Source of the DNA: Mytilisepta virgata
Taxonomy: Eukaryota > Mollusca > Bivalvia > Mytilida > Mytilidae
Direction: 5' to 3'
Length of the DNA stretch: 64,000 nt
NCBI GenBank assembly: GCA_028015205.1
Contig: CM051517.1
Location: forward strand, 43,783,135-43,847,134
A program made the translations under genes and the position numbers. Below are positions 1 to 12,502 of this stretch, piece by piece. The notes beneath the pieces were generated by a model. That model worked only from the letters and a program-made list of their open reading frames with translations. It searched no databases and was not told the origin of the DNA. Numbering within the stretch: position 1 is the stretch's first letter; each line of letters opens with the position of its first letter.

Positions 1-3000
1 TAAATTTAATCACCATAGTTAATTGATTTTAGGTATATTGTCACTCCAAATTAACTGTGTCATTTTATCGTAAGATTTCAGACAATTTGGAAGTATAAAG
101 AGTTTCAGTCCTATTTAGTATGTTTGTTGATATTTTGTTAAGTGGGAAATAGGAGATATTTTGGCACCACAGGGGGGTAGAATATATTGAGGTGAACGCA
201 ATGCAGAATCCTAGCATTTTATCATTGACATCCATCATGAAACTTAAAAGTTTTAATGCTAATTAAATTGAAATCTACATGATGTTTATAAGTAAAACTC
301 AAAATTTACATTTCTTCCATTTCTGAATGATTTTAGATTTTGTCAGAAATAAATTTTATCTCACTCAATTTAATTTTAATTAGTTGCTAGGTAAAATCCA
401 GATGTATTACCTCAGCTACGGTTGATTAAATCTGATTGGTTACTTCCATAAATCATGTGAGTGATTATGCTTGCAAAATATCTCCTTTTCAAGTTGACAG
501 TTCATTAGTCTGTGGCGATTTGAATTCCACCGACGACTGAGGTTTTGCATCAGCTGTCGGGATAGTGATATTTCCACGTACATCCATTGAATGCCTTTTA
601 TTGCTTTTTTTAAATGCATGTGATTTGTATAAACCTGCCATTTAATTTTACAGTGATGTTAATTTATATGATTTTGTTTGTTTACCTTTGTTTATGCATT
701 TGTTAATGTTTCGAACTTGTTGTTTACATTACTGACATATGTTTTCGAACTCCATTTAGAAAATAAATTTGTTAAAGACAAAAAATGCTTTATGTTCAGT
801 TGATTTCGTTTGTGTGTGAGAACAGAACGCCTTTACTTTATGTCTTCGTACTGTATACATACTAACTAGGAATAAAATAAGAAGGAAATTGATTTATAAG
901 TGACGTTATTACGTCAAATCAAATAAATTTTCTTTTTTCCCAAGAGTAAAGAATCGTTCAGATTCGTTTTAGAGAATAATGTGTTTGATTCGTTCTCGTT
1001 TAATGATCCTGGGTATAATAAAGTCATATATTTTGAGTTATATTTTGGTGATAAACGTTTTCTTTCTTTCTTCTCTTTGCCAATAATATCTATTAAACAT
1101 AAAACATGTAAAATTGTTGTAAATATTTAAATTGTACATATACTGCACTCAGGTTTTGTTGTGCTCTATGTTTTTTGATAACGTTTGGGAATAAAAATAA
1201 AATCATTCTTTGTTCCGTATTGCTATACTTGATTGGATCTATCTTAATATTGCTGCAGGACACCGTTTGGCAAACGTGTCATCTCATTTCCGGTTTTAAG
1301 TGGATCTTTTTTCTGTGGATATCCTTGATCGCAGTCGTACGAATTTCTGTAAAACAGGGTACTGCAGGACGTAAGACTTTTCTCATCGTTGAAGACCTTA
1401 CAGCAAATTTCAAGATGAAGAACAGCAACAGAAGTACTGTTCACATGCTCTTTGGATTATGTTCCGGTATTCTCAACACATTCGTCTTTCATCTTGTTGT
1501 GAGAATTTCGAGCTTTGGTCTACAGTTAGTAAGATGTCTATCAAAACAAAGTAAACATTATTCGAAAACATCTAAGTTGATGAATCCCCCGATATGCACA
1601 CACAAAATTAAGACCTTTGATCTCTTCTTGACGCCATACTTTTCAATAGCATGAACTTAAAATGCAACATATATGAAACTGCCAAAATTCTGTTATTTTA
1701 TTACTTAGTAGACCACATCATAAATAAATCGTTAATCTGTAATTTTCGACCAGATGAACCCGATAAGCTTCAACTGCATTGATAAAATGTAAGCTAAAGC
1801 CTCTTTTAATTAGATAAAACGTATTCTTCTCTTAAAAATGGCAAACAAACATTGCCAACATGAATATCCCAAAGGCATCAAATTAAATATGGTAATATCC
1901 GATTGATAACCTAACAGTAAATAAGATCTACATGAACAGTCCCTCAAAAAATGTTTAAAATGTATAGCTGAAAAGCCTAAATTCGCAACTATATATATAG
2001 AGTTCTACGAATTAAGTCGGTCATATTGCAGAAAGGAGGTCGCACAGTCATAACAGTACCATTGTTTCTGACAGCATCAATATATATATAACATTTATTT
2101 TGGATTAAACATTTCACACAATCCTAAATTCTGTTTTGACGTGCCAAAACCCCCCCCAAAAAACAACAAATATCAATCAAGACGATAACTGTTAAACATT
2201 AACTATCATTTCCAGTTTTGTTACGCTTAAATGTTAAATGATTCAGATATTAAGAGTTCAAGTTCGTTTTAACAAAGATAACAGTAGCTTTCAAACAATT
2301 CTTGTTCGTAAATAAAGCAGCAAATGGAAATATTCAACAAATATAAGTAAAATACACACACGTTTGTAGAAGTTAATTGTCTTGGAGTTTGCAAATATTT
2401 CCCATGGGAAATAAAACAATTAAAGCGGTATGTATCAATTATGTAACTACGGGGAAACCATTAATCATGGCTAATCAAAGGACAAATGCATAATTTTAAT
2501 CACATTTCTAGCCTGAAGTTCCATGAATATATGAATGTATCGTAAAAAGAAGTCTCCACTGAGGTTTAAATAGTTGGTTGAAAATATCGTTAAAAGTCAG
2601 CAAGCAGTTCAAAACACCTGCACCTCTTGCACTAAAAATAAATCTGGACTTTAACTGAAGGTTGCTTATTTTAAGAAAAAGATAACCCGTTCAAAATAAA
2701 AATTCAATCTTATTTCTGAAGTTCGATGAAATTCTTTGGTTCAATTTCAATAAAACGTATCTATTCGTTCGTTCGTTTGTGTCCGTTTCTAGGTCGTATG
2801 GTTTGGTTTGTCTATGTAATTAAAACTTCACACTGAAAACTAAATTGTAAATAAAAAAAAACCCTTAGAACTATCGTAAAAAGCCAGTAAATGAAGCTGT
2901 GATGTATTTATGTTAAAAAATAACATAAATAGACCTACGGGTTTGAATATAAATCCAAATGTTTCTAGCTGTGTCAAACTTGCACGAACACATGTGAATT

Positions 3001-3020
3001 ATATATAAATTTGATTTTTT
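1..3020. other. AT-rich stretch, no gene recognised
   Basis: No convincing coding region, RNA gene or transposon is visible. The longest open frame (1175-1654, plus strand) has no in-frame ATG near its start and its translation matches nothing I recognise. A short perfect inverted repeat with 10-bp arms and a 5-base loop (ATTTATGTTA / TAACATAAAT) lies at 2906-2930, just before the tandem array. The base composition resembles intergenic or intronic DNA of an AT-rich invertebrate. Confidence 0.6.
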
Positions 3021-4625
3021 CCCAGGAGAGCTAGTAAGCCAAATTATGAAGGAAGACCATACCGATACACTATAAGGAATTACCCCAGGAGAGCTAGTAA
3101 GCCAAATTATGAAGGAAGACCATACCGATACACTATACAGGAATTATCCCAGGAGAGCTAGTAAGCCAAATTATGAAGGAAGACCATACCGATATATATA
3201 CACTATATAGGAATTATCCCAGAAGAGCTAGTAAGCCAAATTATGAAGGAAGGCCATACCGATACACTATACAGGAATTATCCCAGGAGAGCTAGTAAGC
3301 CAAATTATGAAGGAAGACCATACCGATACACTATACAGGAATTATCCCAGGAGAGCTAGTAAGCCAAATTATGAAGGAAGACCATACCGATACACTATAC
3401 AGGAATTATCCCAGGAGAGCTAGTAAGCCAAATTATGAAGGAAGACCATACCGATACACTATACAGGAATTATCCCAGGAGAGCTAGTAAGCCAAATTAT
3501 GAAGGAAGACCATACCGATACACTATACAGGAATTATCCCAGGAGAGCTAGTAAGCCAAATTATGAAGAAAGACCACACCGATATACTATACAGGAATTA
3601 TCCCAGGAGAGCTAGTAAGCCAAATTATGAAGGAAGACCATACCGATACACTATACAGGAATTATCCCAGGAGAGCTAGTAAGCCAAATTATGAAGGAAG
3701 ACCATATCGATACACTATACAGGAATTATCCCAGGAGAGCTAGTAAGCCAAATTATGAAGGAAGACCATACCGATACACTATGCAGGAATTATCCCAGGA
3801 GAGCTAGTAAGCCAAATTATGAAGGAAGACCACACCGATACACTATGCAGGAATTATCCCAGGAGAGCTAGTAAGCCAAATTATGAAGGAAGACCATACC
3901 GATACACTATACAGGAATTATCCCAGGAGAGCTAGTAAGCCAAATTATGAAGGAAGACCATACCGATACACTATACAGGAATTATCCCAGGAGAGCTAGT
4001 AAGCCAAATTATGAAGGAAGACCATACCGATACACTATACAGGAATTATCCCAGGAGAGCTAGTAAGCCAAATTATGAAGGAAGACCATACCGATACATT
4101 ATACAGGAATTATCCCAGGAGAGCTAGTAAGCCAAATTATGAAGGAAGACCATACCGATACACTATACAGGAATTATCCCAGGAGAGCTAGTAAGCCAAA
4201 TTATGAAGGAAGACCATACCGATACACTATACAGGAATTATCCCAGGAGAGCTAGTAAGCCAAATTGTGAAGGAAGACCATACCGATACACTATACAGGA
4301 ATTATCCCAGGAGAGCTAGTAAGCCAAATTATGAAGGAAGACCATACCGATACACTATACAGGAATTATCCCAGGAGAGCTAGTAAGCCAAATTATGAAG
4401 GAAGACCATACCGATACACTATACAGGAATTATCCCAGGAGAGCTAGTAAGCCAAATTGTGAAGGAAGACCATACCGATACACTATACAGGAATTATCCC
4501 AGGAGAGCTAGTAAGCCAAATTGTGAAGGAAGACCATACCGATACACTATACAGGAATTATCCCAGGAGAGCTAGTAAGCCAAATTATGAAGGAAGACCA
4601 TACCGATACACTATACAGGAATTAT
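3021..4625. repeat. 64-bp minisatellite, 25 copies
   Basis: Counting unit starts (each begins CCCAGGAGAGCTAGTAAGCC) gives 25 head-to-tail copies. The first is 63 bp, the second 64, the third 70 (an extra TA-rich insertion), the fourth 64, and then 21 consecutive copies are 64 bp each from 3282 to 4625. Divergence is low, usually zero or one change per unit. Repeated variants include AAATTGTGAAGG instead of AAATTATGAAGG in units near 4264, 4456 and 4520, and ACTATGCAGG in two adjacent units near 3780 and 3843. Sharing of variants by near neighbours suggests recent local amplification. The unit length is not a multiple of 3. Each unit can be read for about 25 codons before a TAG in the next unit, so the array is not one open frame. 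Confidence 0.97.
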
Positions 4626-5559
4626 CTAACTGAAAATGTTGAAACTAAAAGATACTAAACTTAAAAGAAATTCATTAAGATTCAAAATCGCTATCATGTT
4701 GTCGTGAATCGTTACAAAAGCAAAAAATCAGTTTGTTGAAGGCATGTTGGTATCTTTTTCAGCGACATAAGACAAGATTTATTATATACGTTGCGCCATT
4801 AACTATCCTTGGAAATGGAGGCGCAGGAGGGGGTACTGACATGATCATTTATTTCAAACTATCACAATGAACCATTAATTATTTGTATGTTTCTTGTTCG
4901 TCACTGTGTATTTGTTTGTTATGTTGCATTCTCATGACTTTGTCGTTTCCTTTGGATTTAAAATTTACGGACTTTTCCCATTGTTTTGTCGCTTCGGTAT
5001 TCTTTTGCCGATAAATATCACTATGTGAAGTTCCGTCACACACAATTTAAAAATACTTTAATTAAAACTTTGCATTTTAAAAAAAAGTGTAACATGTAAA
5101 AGTAATTTCTTTTCAAATGATTATATTATGTAAGATTAAAAGATATAGAAAACAAGTTATTTCTAATCAACAGTATTGGATAGTTTATATTATCTATATC
5201 GGTAAAACCGTCTCTAAGAGAACGTCCAAAACTTCATTTATTATCAAGCTATCAAAGATTAAATAAAAGACGACAACAAAGAAATTACCAGCAACTGTAA
5301 GTTTTCCCAGGACGGTTAGAATTTCTTGTTTGGGTGCTGCATGTACCAAATATCAAATTTTTCAAAGAAGATATGCTGAGCTAAATGTAGATAGGTCAAC
5401 AATCCTGAAACGGAATCTGAAAAGTACAAATAAAAATCGCTTTACAGCATTCAGTAAAGGGCATGTGGCTAGATCTATTAGTGTATTAGTTCCATTTGGT
5501 TAGGATGAATAATGAACAAAAGATTAGGAAATATCAATAATGAGGAAATAATCAACAGC
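4626..5559. other. AT-rich spacer, nothing recognised
   Basis: Sequence between two tandem arrays. No open frame of note, no RNA gene and no inverted repeat of useful length was seen. Confidence 0.5.
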
Positions 5560-6890
5560 TTACAAGATAAACAGAAAACTGCAAACTTACAACAATGAAT
5601 AGTACGAACATAATTACAATGTTACAACCAAGAGCACTAAACACAAACTTAACTTACAACAAAGATCAGTAAAACCCTAAAACAAAGAACACTACAAACG
5701 TACAACAAAGAGCACTAAACCGTGGCAAACAAAACTTGTAACAAAATCAGCAAAAAGTTACACAGGAAACACAAACTTAACTTACAACAAAGAACACTCA
5801 AATCTTATAAACAAGAGCACGAAACACAACTTACGTAAAATAAAGAACACTACAAACTTACAACCAAGAGCACTAAATACAAACTTAACATATAACAAAT
5901 ATCAGCAAAACCCTACAACAAAGAATACTACACACGTACAACAAAGATCACTAAACCTTGTAAAACAAAACTTGTAACAAAGATCAGCAAAGCGTTACAA
6001 CCCAGAACAGGAAACACAAACTTAACTTACAACAAGGAACACTAAAAGTATACAACCAAGAACACGAAACACAAACTTAACTTACAACAAAGAACACTAA
6101 GAGCACGAAACACAAACTTAACTTACAACAAAGAACACTAAAAGTTTACAACCAAGAACACGAAACACAAACTTAACTTACAACAAGGAACACTAAGAGC
6201 ACGAAACACAAACTTAACTTACAACAAAGAACACTATAAGCTTACAACCAGGAGCACTAAACACAAACTTGACTTATAACAAAGATCAGCACAAACTTAC
6301 AACCAAGAGCAAGAAACACAAAATTAATTTACAACAAAGAACACTACAAACGTAAAAAAAAAAACGAGCACTAAAACGTGGCAAACAAAATTTGTAACAA
6401 AGATCAGCAAAAGGTTACAACCAAGAACAGGAAACACAAACTTAACTTACAACAAAGAACACTATAAGCTTACAACCAAGAGCACTAAACACAAACTTAA
6501 CTTATAACAAAGATCAGCAAAAACTTACAATCTGGAACAAGAAACACAAACTTAACTTACAACAAAGAACACTATAAGCTTACAACCAGGAGCACTAAAC
6601 ACAAACTTAACTTATAACAAAGATCAGCACAAACTTACAACCAAGAGCAAGAAACACAAAATTAACTTACAACAAAGAACACTACAAACGTAAAAAAACG
6701 AGCACTAAAACATGGCAAACAAAATTTGTAACAAAGATCAGCAAAAGGTTACAACCAAGAACAGGAAACACAAACTTAACTTACAACAAAGAACACTGTA
6801 AGCTTACAACCAAGAGTACGAATCACAAACTTAACTTATAACAAAGATCAGCACAAACTTACAACCAAGAGCAATAAACACAAACTTAAC
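5560..6890. repeat. A-rich degenerate minisatellite with higher-order structure
   Basis: The plus strand is built from variants of two roughly 27-bp half-units, AACTTAACTTACAACAAAG and CTTACAACCAAGAGCAC with short linkers. They alternate as dimers of about 55 bp (for example 6542 to 6597). Larger blocks recur. The block starting CTATAAGCTTACAACCAGG at 6234 returns at 6572 (338 bp), and AAGGTTACAACC at 6411 returns at 6745 (334 bp; the difference lies in an A-run). An older pair of blocks near 5722 and 5957 is about 235 bp apart. The array is strongly strand-asymmetric: A and C dominate one strand and G is scarce. No coding potential is seen. Confidence 0.9.
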
Positions 6891-9800
6891 TAATCCTTTT
6901 GCCTGCTATTTTTACACTTATTTTCAATATAGAATATTTTCAAAATTACAACATTCCGATTTTTTGCCACATCAATATTCAAAACGGAATGGATAATTTA
7001 TTGAGTGTATATAAACTTCAGTTTGGTGTATTTTTAAGTTCCATAAATCAAGTTTTAACAATGTTCTACAAGCCACAGACAAGTATTTGTGACATACTTC
7101 ATCATACTGAATAAAATATTATAATCAGGTAATTTGTTATTGATTAATTACTTCAGTCACAGACCTTTGCGTACGGAAATGGAAGAATTTAAACCTGCCC
7201 CAAGTTGACATTTAATTGCCGATGGACATACTTATAGTGTGGTAGGTATTTCTAAATTTGGAACAATTGACAATTAATATTTTATTTAAAATTTCGTGAC
7301 AAAAATAGGAATTTTTATAAAGTACAATTTTGTCTATTTCATCCATATATTTAACTATAATTTGTAAAAAATATATTACTAAATATATAATTTATCATGC
7401 CTTTTCAATTATATGTGGACATTATTCTTCCTTTACATATCATTTTACATATATTGAATTCATCAGGTTTGAAATTTATAATAATACTATATATGATAAT
7501 TAGAAAATAGAAAAAAAATGTGATGAACATTTATCAAAATGATTTAGCAAAATGAATATAAGACGCCCATAGCATCCAACGCACTAATTAACATAGTTAC
7601 ATAAGATATGAACACTTACATAAATATTTATAAATAATTTTAAAGGTACTGCAATAAAGTAAAATGCCAAAAATACCGATGGAACTAAAAGCCAAAAAAA
7701 AATCTGTATTTACAAAATCTTTTTGAGGAAAACGCATCATAGAAGATAAAGGTCAAAGATAATTAGTATGTAAAACTGGATGCTTAAGAAGGATAAACAT
7801 AGTCTGAACCGCATTCAGCAGCCATCACACTTCCTGCATGGTGGTCATATGCAAAGGTATTCACAATACAGTGAGTTAGTAACTATGACAAATGCAACAT
7901 ATCAGTAACAATTTGTTTTACACTACAGAACACGTTAACTTTATAACTTTCCTTGACTGAGTGGTTTTTTGTACAATGTTTGTTCGTTTGATTTTTTTAT
8001 AGTGATAATTAACTATCTAGACAGTCAGATAACAACTAACAACACTGAAATGAAAACTCTATATGCCGGTGGAACAGATAAGTTAACCCTCACTATTTCA
8101 TAGCAGTTCAGTATAGGAAAGTGAAAGTCTAATTAAGTATCATTGATTGTTGTTACAATTAAAAGGTGTGTAAAAGTCGTTTTATATGTTTTACTCAAGA
8201 TAAATATTGTTTTGAAATGAGCATCAACATTAGTGCCATAAATCTTGTTTCTCTCATTGCATTTTTCAGTTCAATAGTAAACGCTTAATGGTCGGATTTC
8301 AGTTTTCATCACGAAATATATCAGCTCAAAATAGTAATATTACGTAGAAGAGTTTCTACACCATATATCATCTTTTCTAATTTGTACATATGAATCATTG
8401 TTTTATAAAGATGTAAAAGTCTCCATTGAATTTATAAACCACTTTAAATTCATTACAGTATTAAAATAGATGATTTTAACAATAAATCAATGATACGAGT
8501 AGAATAATCTATATTATTATCTATAAAACAATAACTCTAAAGTTGTGACGTACGCAATACAGTGAAGCTTATTACATATAGCTTTGTCATGTTTGTATGA
8601 CTGACGCTTGGTAGAGTATAGTAATTTTACCCACTAGGTCATTGGAAGTTTTCAGAGAACCAGCCATTGTGAATTTTATTTTCTTTTTAAATGATTTGAT
8701 TGATCGAAGCGAAATTTTCATTTTACTTATGAGTTTAATTTCCTTTAGAATAATTCACCAGACTTGATAATTTTCAAGAGTTTGTCAATTGTAACGTAAC
8801 GGGCGTCTTTCATGGAACAGAACGCGCTCAACTACCTCTAACCATTTTTTATGACCTCAACTTGCTGGAACTTTACTTCTTTTCTGTCGCTGTACCTATT
8901 TCATTTCTCTTCTGTCTGCCATAGCTTATTTTAATTCAAGTTCTTGCCTTGACTTCGGATTCTGATATTGACTTTTTGCTTTAAATAATAACAATAATAA
9001 ATACTCTGTGACCGATGAAACATTTCAGAATCAAGATTTGAAAATATATCACAACTAAGTTAGTCCTCGTTTAATGGTTGTTCAGACAGCGTTTTAAGAG
9101 ATTTCAGTGCATGGAAGTTGCAAGCCTTCATGTCAGTTCGAAAAATTAAATAGTACCAAATATCACTACGACTCATTGTATGTATATTTTTCATATGTGT
9201 TTGAAAATAGTACAAAAAATTTAAATAAGGATATGGCAAATTATATTCTTTGAAAAACACATCGATTTTCACATTTGCTTGACTGACATTATCATAGAAA
9301 TTAATTTGTTTTTTTTTTTTATCTACAATTGATTTTAATCTAAATTATTTTAGATTGTGTTTGATATGAAATATTTACTAAATTAAAACGTCAAATTCTG
9401 AGTATTTTATTCTATCAAAAAATAACACAACTGATAAGACATGACGCGCACCTGATTTCTTTAAAAATCGGAAAAAGATAAAAGTAAAATTAACTTTGAA
9501 AGTCGTAACCGATAAAATTATATATGTTTACTCACATATCTAGATATCTGATGAAAAGACACAATCTGTAGGAATATGCACCAAGTGCAACACTGTCTTT
9601 TGCCAATTATTGAGTGGATGTCTCTGTTACGAGTAGATGCAAATCTATGCATATTCTGAAAGCTTGGTTAATACTTAACCTTATATTACAACTGTGAAAC
9701 GTTTCCAAACTATTGATAAATCTGTCCTTGGATGTCTTTAGTACCTTAAGGTTGACTTATAGCTGTAAACAACAAAATGGATAATAGGAAAAGTCAACAA

Positions 9801-10060
9801 TGAAATGCCAATTAATCAACGCCATCCAACATACTCAACCTTGGACAAAATATAACACAAAAGACTACAAAACGCAAACACAAAACACACAACAGAGAGT
9901 CAAAATTGTCTGATTTGGTACAGATACTAAACAGTGGTGGGGTTAAATCGGATTTAAGGGTACCCAACCTTGTGGTCTATTCTAGTTTATTGTTTTGTAT
10001 TTTCATATTGTTGACCTTCGGCATAACTGAACAGACCTTGTTTGATGAAGTGTGAATTTT
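6891..10060. other. AT-rich stretch, no gene recognised
   Basis: Only short open frames without recognisable products. A 12-T run lies near 9309. No tRNA, rRNA or mobile-element signature was seen. Confidence 0.5.
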
Positions 10061-10168
10061 ATTTGTCGTATAAAATGATTATTGTCATGAGTTAATGCCT
10101 TTGCTTTTTAGATTTTTTTGTCGTATAAAATGATTATTGTCATGAGTTAATGCCTTTGCTTTTTAGAT
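10061..10168. repeat. 55-bp tandem duplication
   Basis: A segment beginning TTGTCGTATAAAATGATTAT occurs at 10063 and again at 10118, an exact 55-bp period. Both copies run through TTAATGCCTTTGCTTTTTAG. They are essentially identical, which suggests a single recent duplication. Confidence 0.93.
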
Positions 10169-12338
10169 AAGAGACTTCCAGAGTATTACAAATGCAGGTA
10201 TTTTAAATTTAAGAGTTCTGTTACGAAGAATTCTCGTTTTTTGTTTACGTTATCCATGTTTTATTAACTTAAGAAATGATAAGCATCTGGAGCATCAAAA
10301 TCGATGTCATAGAATGTTGTTTCTCCATTTAGTTTTTCTTTTGTGGTTTTGGGTTTTTTATTAATGTTGATAAAATTCATTTTTACGATGGCACATCACA
10401 CGGGTTAAATTCCTTCTTTGGTTATAATTTACAAATTATCTAACGAAAACTTAACTTATTTGAAGGATATTGAATTCACCGTGCAATAAAGAACATTTAA
10501 AATTTGCGGCTTCCAGTTCTTCGTTAGGGCCTTCGACAAATACAACCTTTATAATTGTATAGACCTGAAAAAGATGTCTTATAAATAATGATTTTTAGCA
10601 ATCGAAAGAGGTCTTGCGTTGGGAAAATAAACCTGTCCATTGTGTCATTAACATTTGTAGCTTAAAATTATTTATGGTTCTTATCAAATTGTAAATATTT
10701 ACTGGCATGTAATCGTTATTTTGAATTTGTAAAGCTCAAATGATATATATGTAAACGGATCACTAGGGCTAGGATTTATTACCCGGAATCATACTGACAT
10801 GCTTTGTTTTAATGTCTTCTGGGATTCTAGAATTAGCCTGGACCACAGCCTCTTATTAATCTTACATGTCTAACATGTCTTAATTCTTTAACCAAACATT
10901 ACTAATTCGTTTTCTTTTAATGAGTACATTATTTATGTAGAAAGAAGACTCATTAATTAACGGAATATTTTATTTTAACAAGCTAATAAATAAATAAATA
11001 AATATAAATAAGATAAAAGAAAACGAACACTGTGTGCACTTGATTTCCATCTAAATACCAATACAAAGACAGCTCAGACATAAAAAAAATCAGATTCCTC
11101 TGACTTTAAACAGCCTGTTTTAGAATAGCAGCACGGCCCTTAGCCAAATCGTTTGATGTAAGAGGAAAAGGGCTACCGACAGAAATCAAAAATAGAAAAC
11201 AAAAAGAAAACAAACCACACCTGAAAGCCAGAATTTTGTCAATATTGTTTGAAATTTATAACTTTCATTATTTTCTTTTGAATTTTTTTATTCCATCATT
11301 ATTTGTAATTCCCTTGCATAATATATTTACCAAATTTTACAATCATGTTAACAAAAATAGAAAGAAGTAATAGAAAACATCTGTGACAATATAGTATAAA
11401 ATTTTCTGTATACAATATCTTAACATTTACATTTTATAATGTGTTGATATTTTTTCTATTTATCACCGGTGTCAGTTTTGGCATTATTATACAGCGTATA
11501 ATTCGGACATTATCTTTTATCTCGAATTGGATCATAAATATCTATTATAAAGCATATCACTTCCTGAATGATTGCGCTTGCGTACAAAAAAATAATATGC
11601 TTATCAGTGCAATGAACTATTGCAAATTTGGAATTAAACTGAATCCTAAAGTTAAGTTTATTTTAAGTTCACCATTGTCTTGCTCGAATTTGTACATTCT
11701 TGCATAGGTTTATGAAGTGGTAAGTAATTTTTTATACAAAAATTTAAAATTTTCATCATGCAATACCTTGACAAAACAATTTATTTTAAATTTACATTTA
11801 CTGTCACTTGTCAGACATTTATAAATTGATAAAATCGTTTAAGAACACTATATTGATTTTTCGTTTTTGTTTAAATCAAATTTTGTTTTCATAAAACCCC
11901 AAAATGCTTGTTATTAATTCTTAAATAACTCGTTGACAACTCACCAATGCTGCCCATAATAAAAACAAAGCTTGAATTTTGCCAATATTGCGCATCCGTG
12001 AAAAGAGTTATTTAGCCAAAACTCTTTTACACGGAAAGCGAGGAAGGATTTTGATACTGCTATCAAAATTAAGTATCGTTCTACAAAGTTCGTTGTTCAT
12101 TCAGCTATATTTTCTTTTATAGTGCATATAATTTTATATATCGAAGGGTTGAGATTACAGGCAAGGGAAATGTTTGGGAAACCATTCAATCGTTTAAACA
12201 TCACCACTGATAGGTTGTACTGTACCAAGTCGGACTATATTAAGTCTAAGTTTTGGGTTTTTTGTTGTTAATTTGTATCCTCTCATATTAGCTCTTGTTT
12301 TGTAATGGGCAGCAGGTGCCCTTCCTTAATCACAGAGT
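10169..12338. other. AT-rich stretch with a short tetranucleotide run
   Basis: A short (AAAT)n-like tract lies at about 10983-11013. An 88-codon frame at 11441-11707 starts at GTG and encodes a hydrophobic, unrecognisable peptide. Nothing else is supportable. Confidence 0.5.
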
Positions 12339-12502
12339 CTCGGCAAAGGTTTATAATCAAACGTTCGATTTTTGATATAAAATGGGAACCACGGTAAAAA
12401 TACAAAGGTTTATAGTCCAACATCCCATTTCTGAGCAATGGGAACATTTTTGTTTTCGTGGTTACTCAGAAATCGGATGTTTGATTTTAAACCTTTACCG
12501 AG
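12339..12502. repeat. Fold-back element, 37-bp inverted arms with nested copy
   Basis: The left arm at 12339-12375 (CTCGGCAAAGGTTTATAATC onward) pairs with the right arm at 12467-12502, which ends AAACCTTTACCGAG. There are only about four mismatches. The interior carries a second partial copy of the same motif in direct orientation (ACAAAGGTTTATAGTCCAAC at about 12401), plus GGGAACCACG / CGTGGTTAC segments in inverted orientation. The whole 164 bp could extrude as a hairpin. A non-autonomous DNA transposon is likely, but no target duplication was resolved. Confidence 0.75.

Noticed and set aside
1175..1654. 159-codon plus-strand open frame and a protein-looking minus frame over the same DNA (1244-1444)
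   Set aside because: The plus frame starts at TTG with no early ATG, is hydrophobic and unrecognisable. The minus frame is short. The DNA is somewhat GC-richer, so an exon is possible, but no motif or clear splice pair supports it.
3021..4625. CRISPR-like appearance of a regular repeat array
   Set aside because: Units are directly abutting with no unique spacers, and the sequence is eukaryotic. It is a minisatellite.
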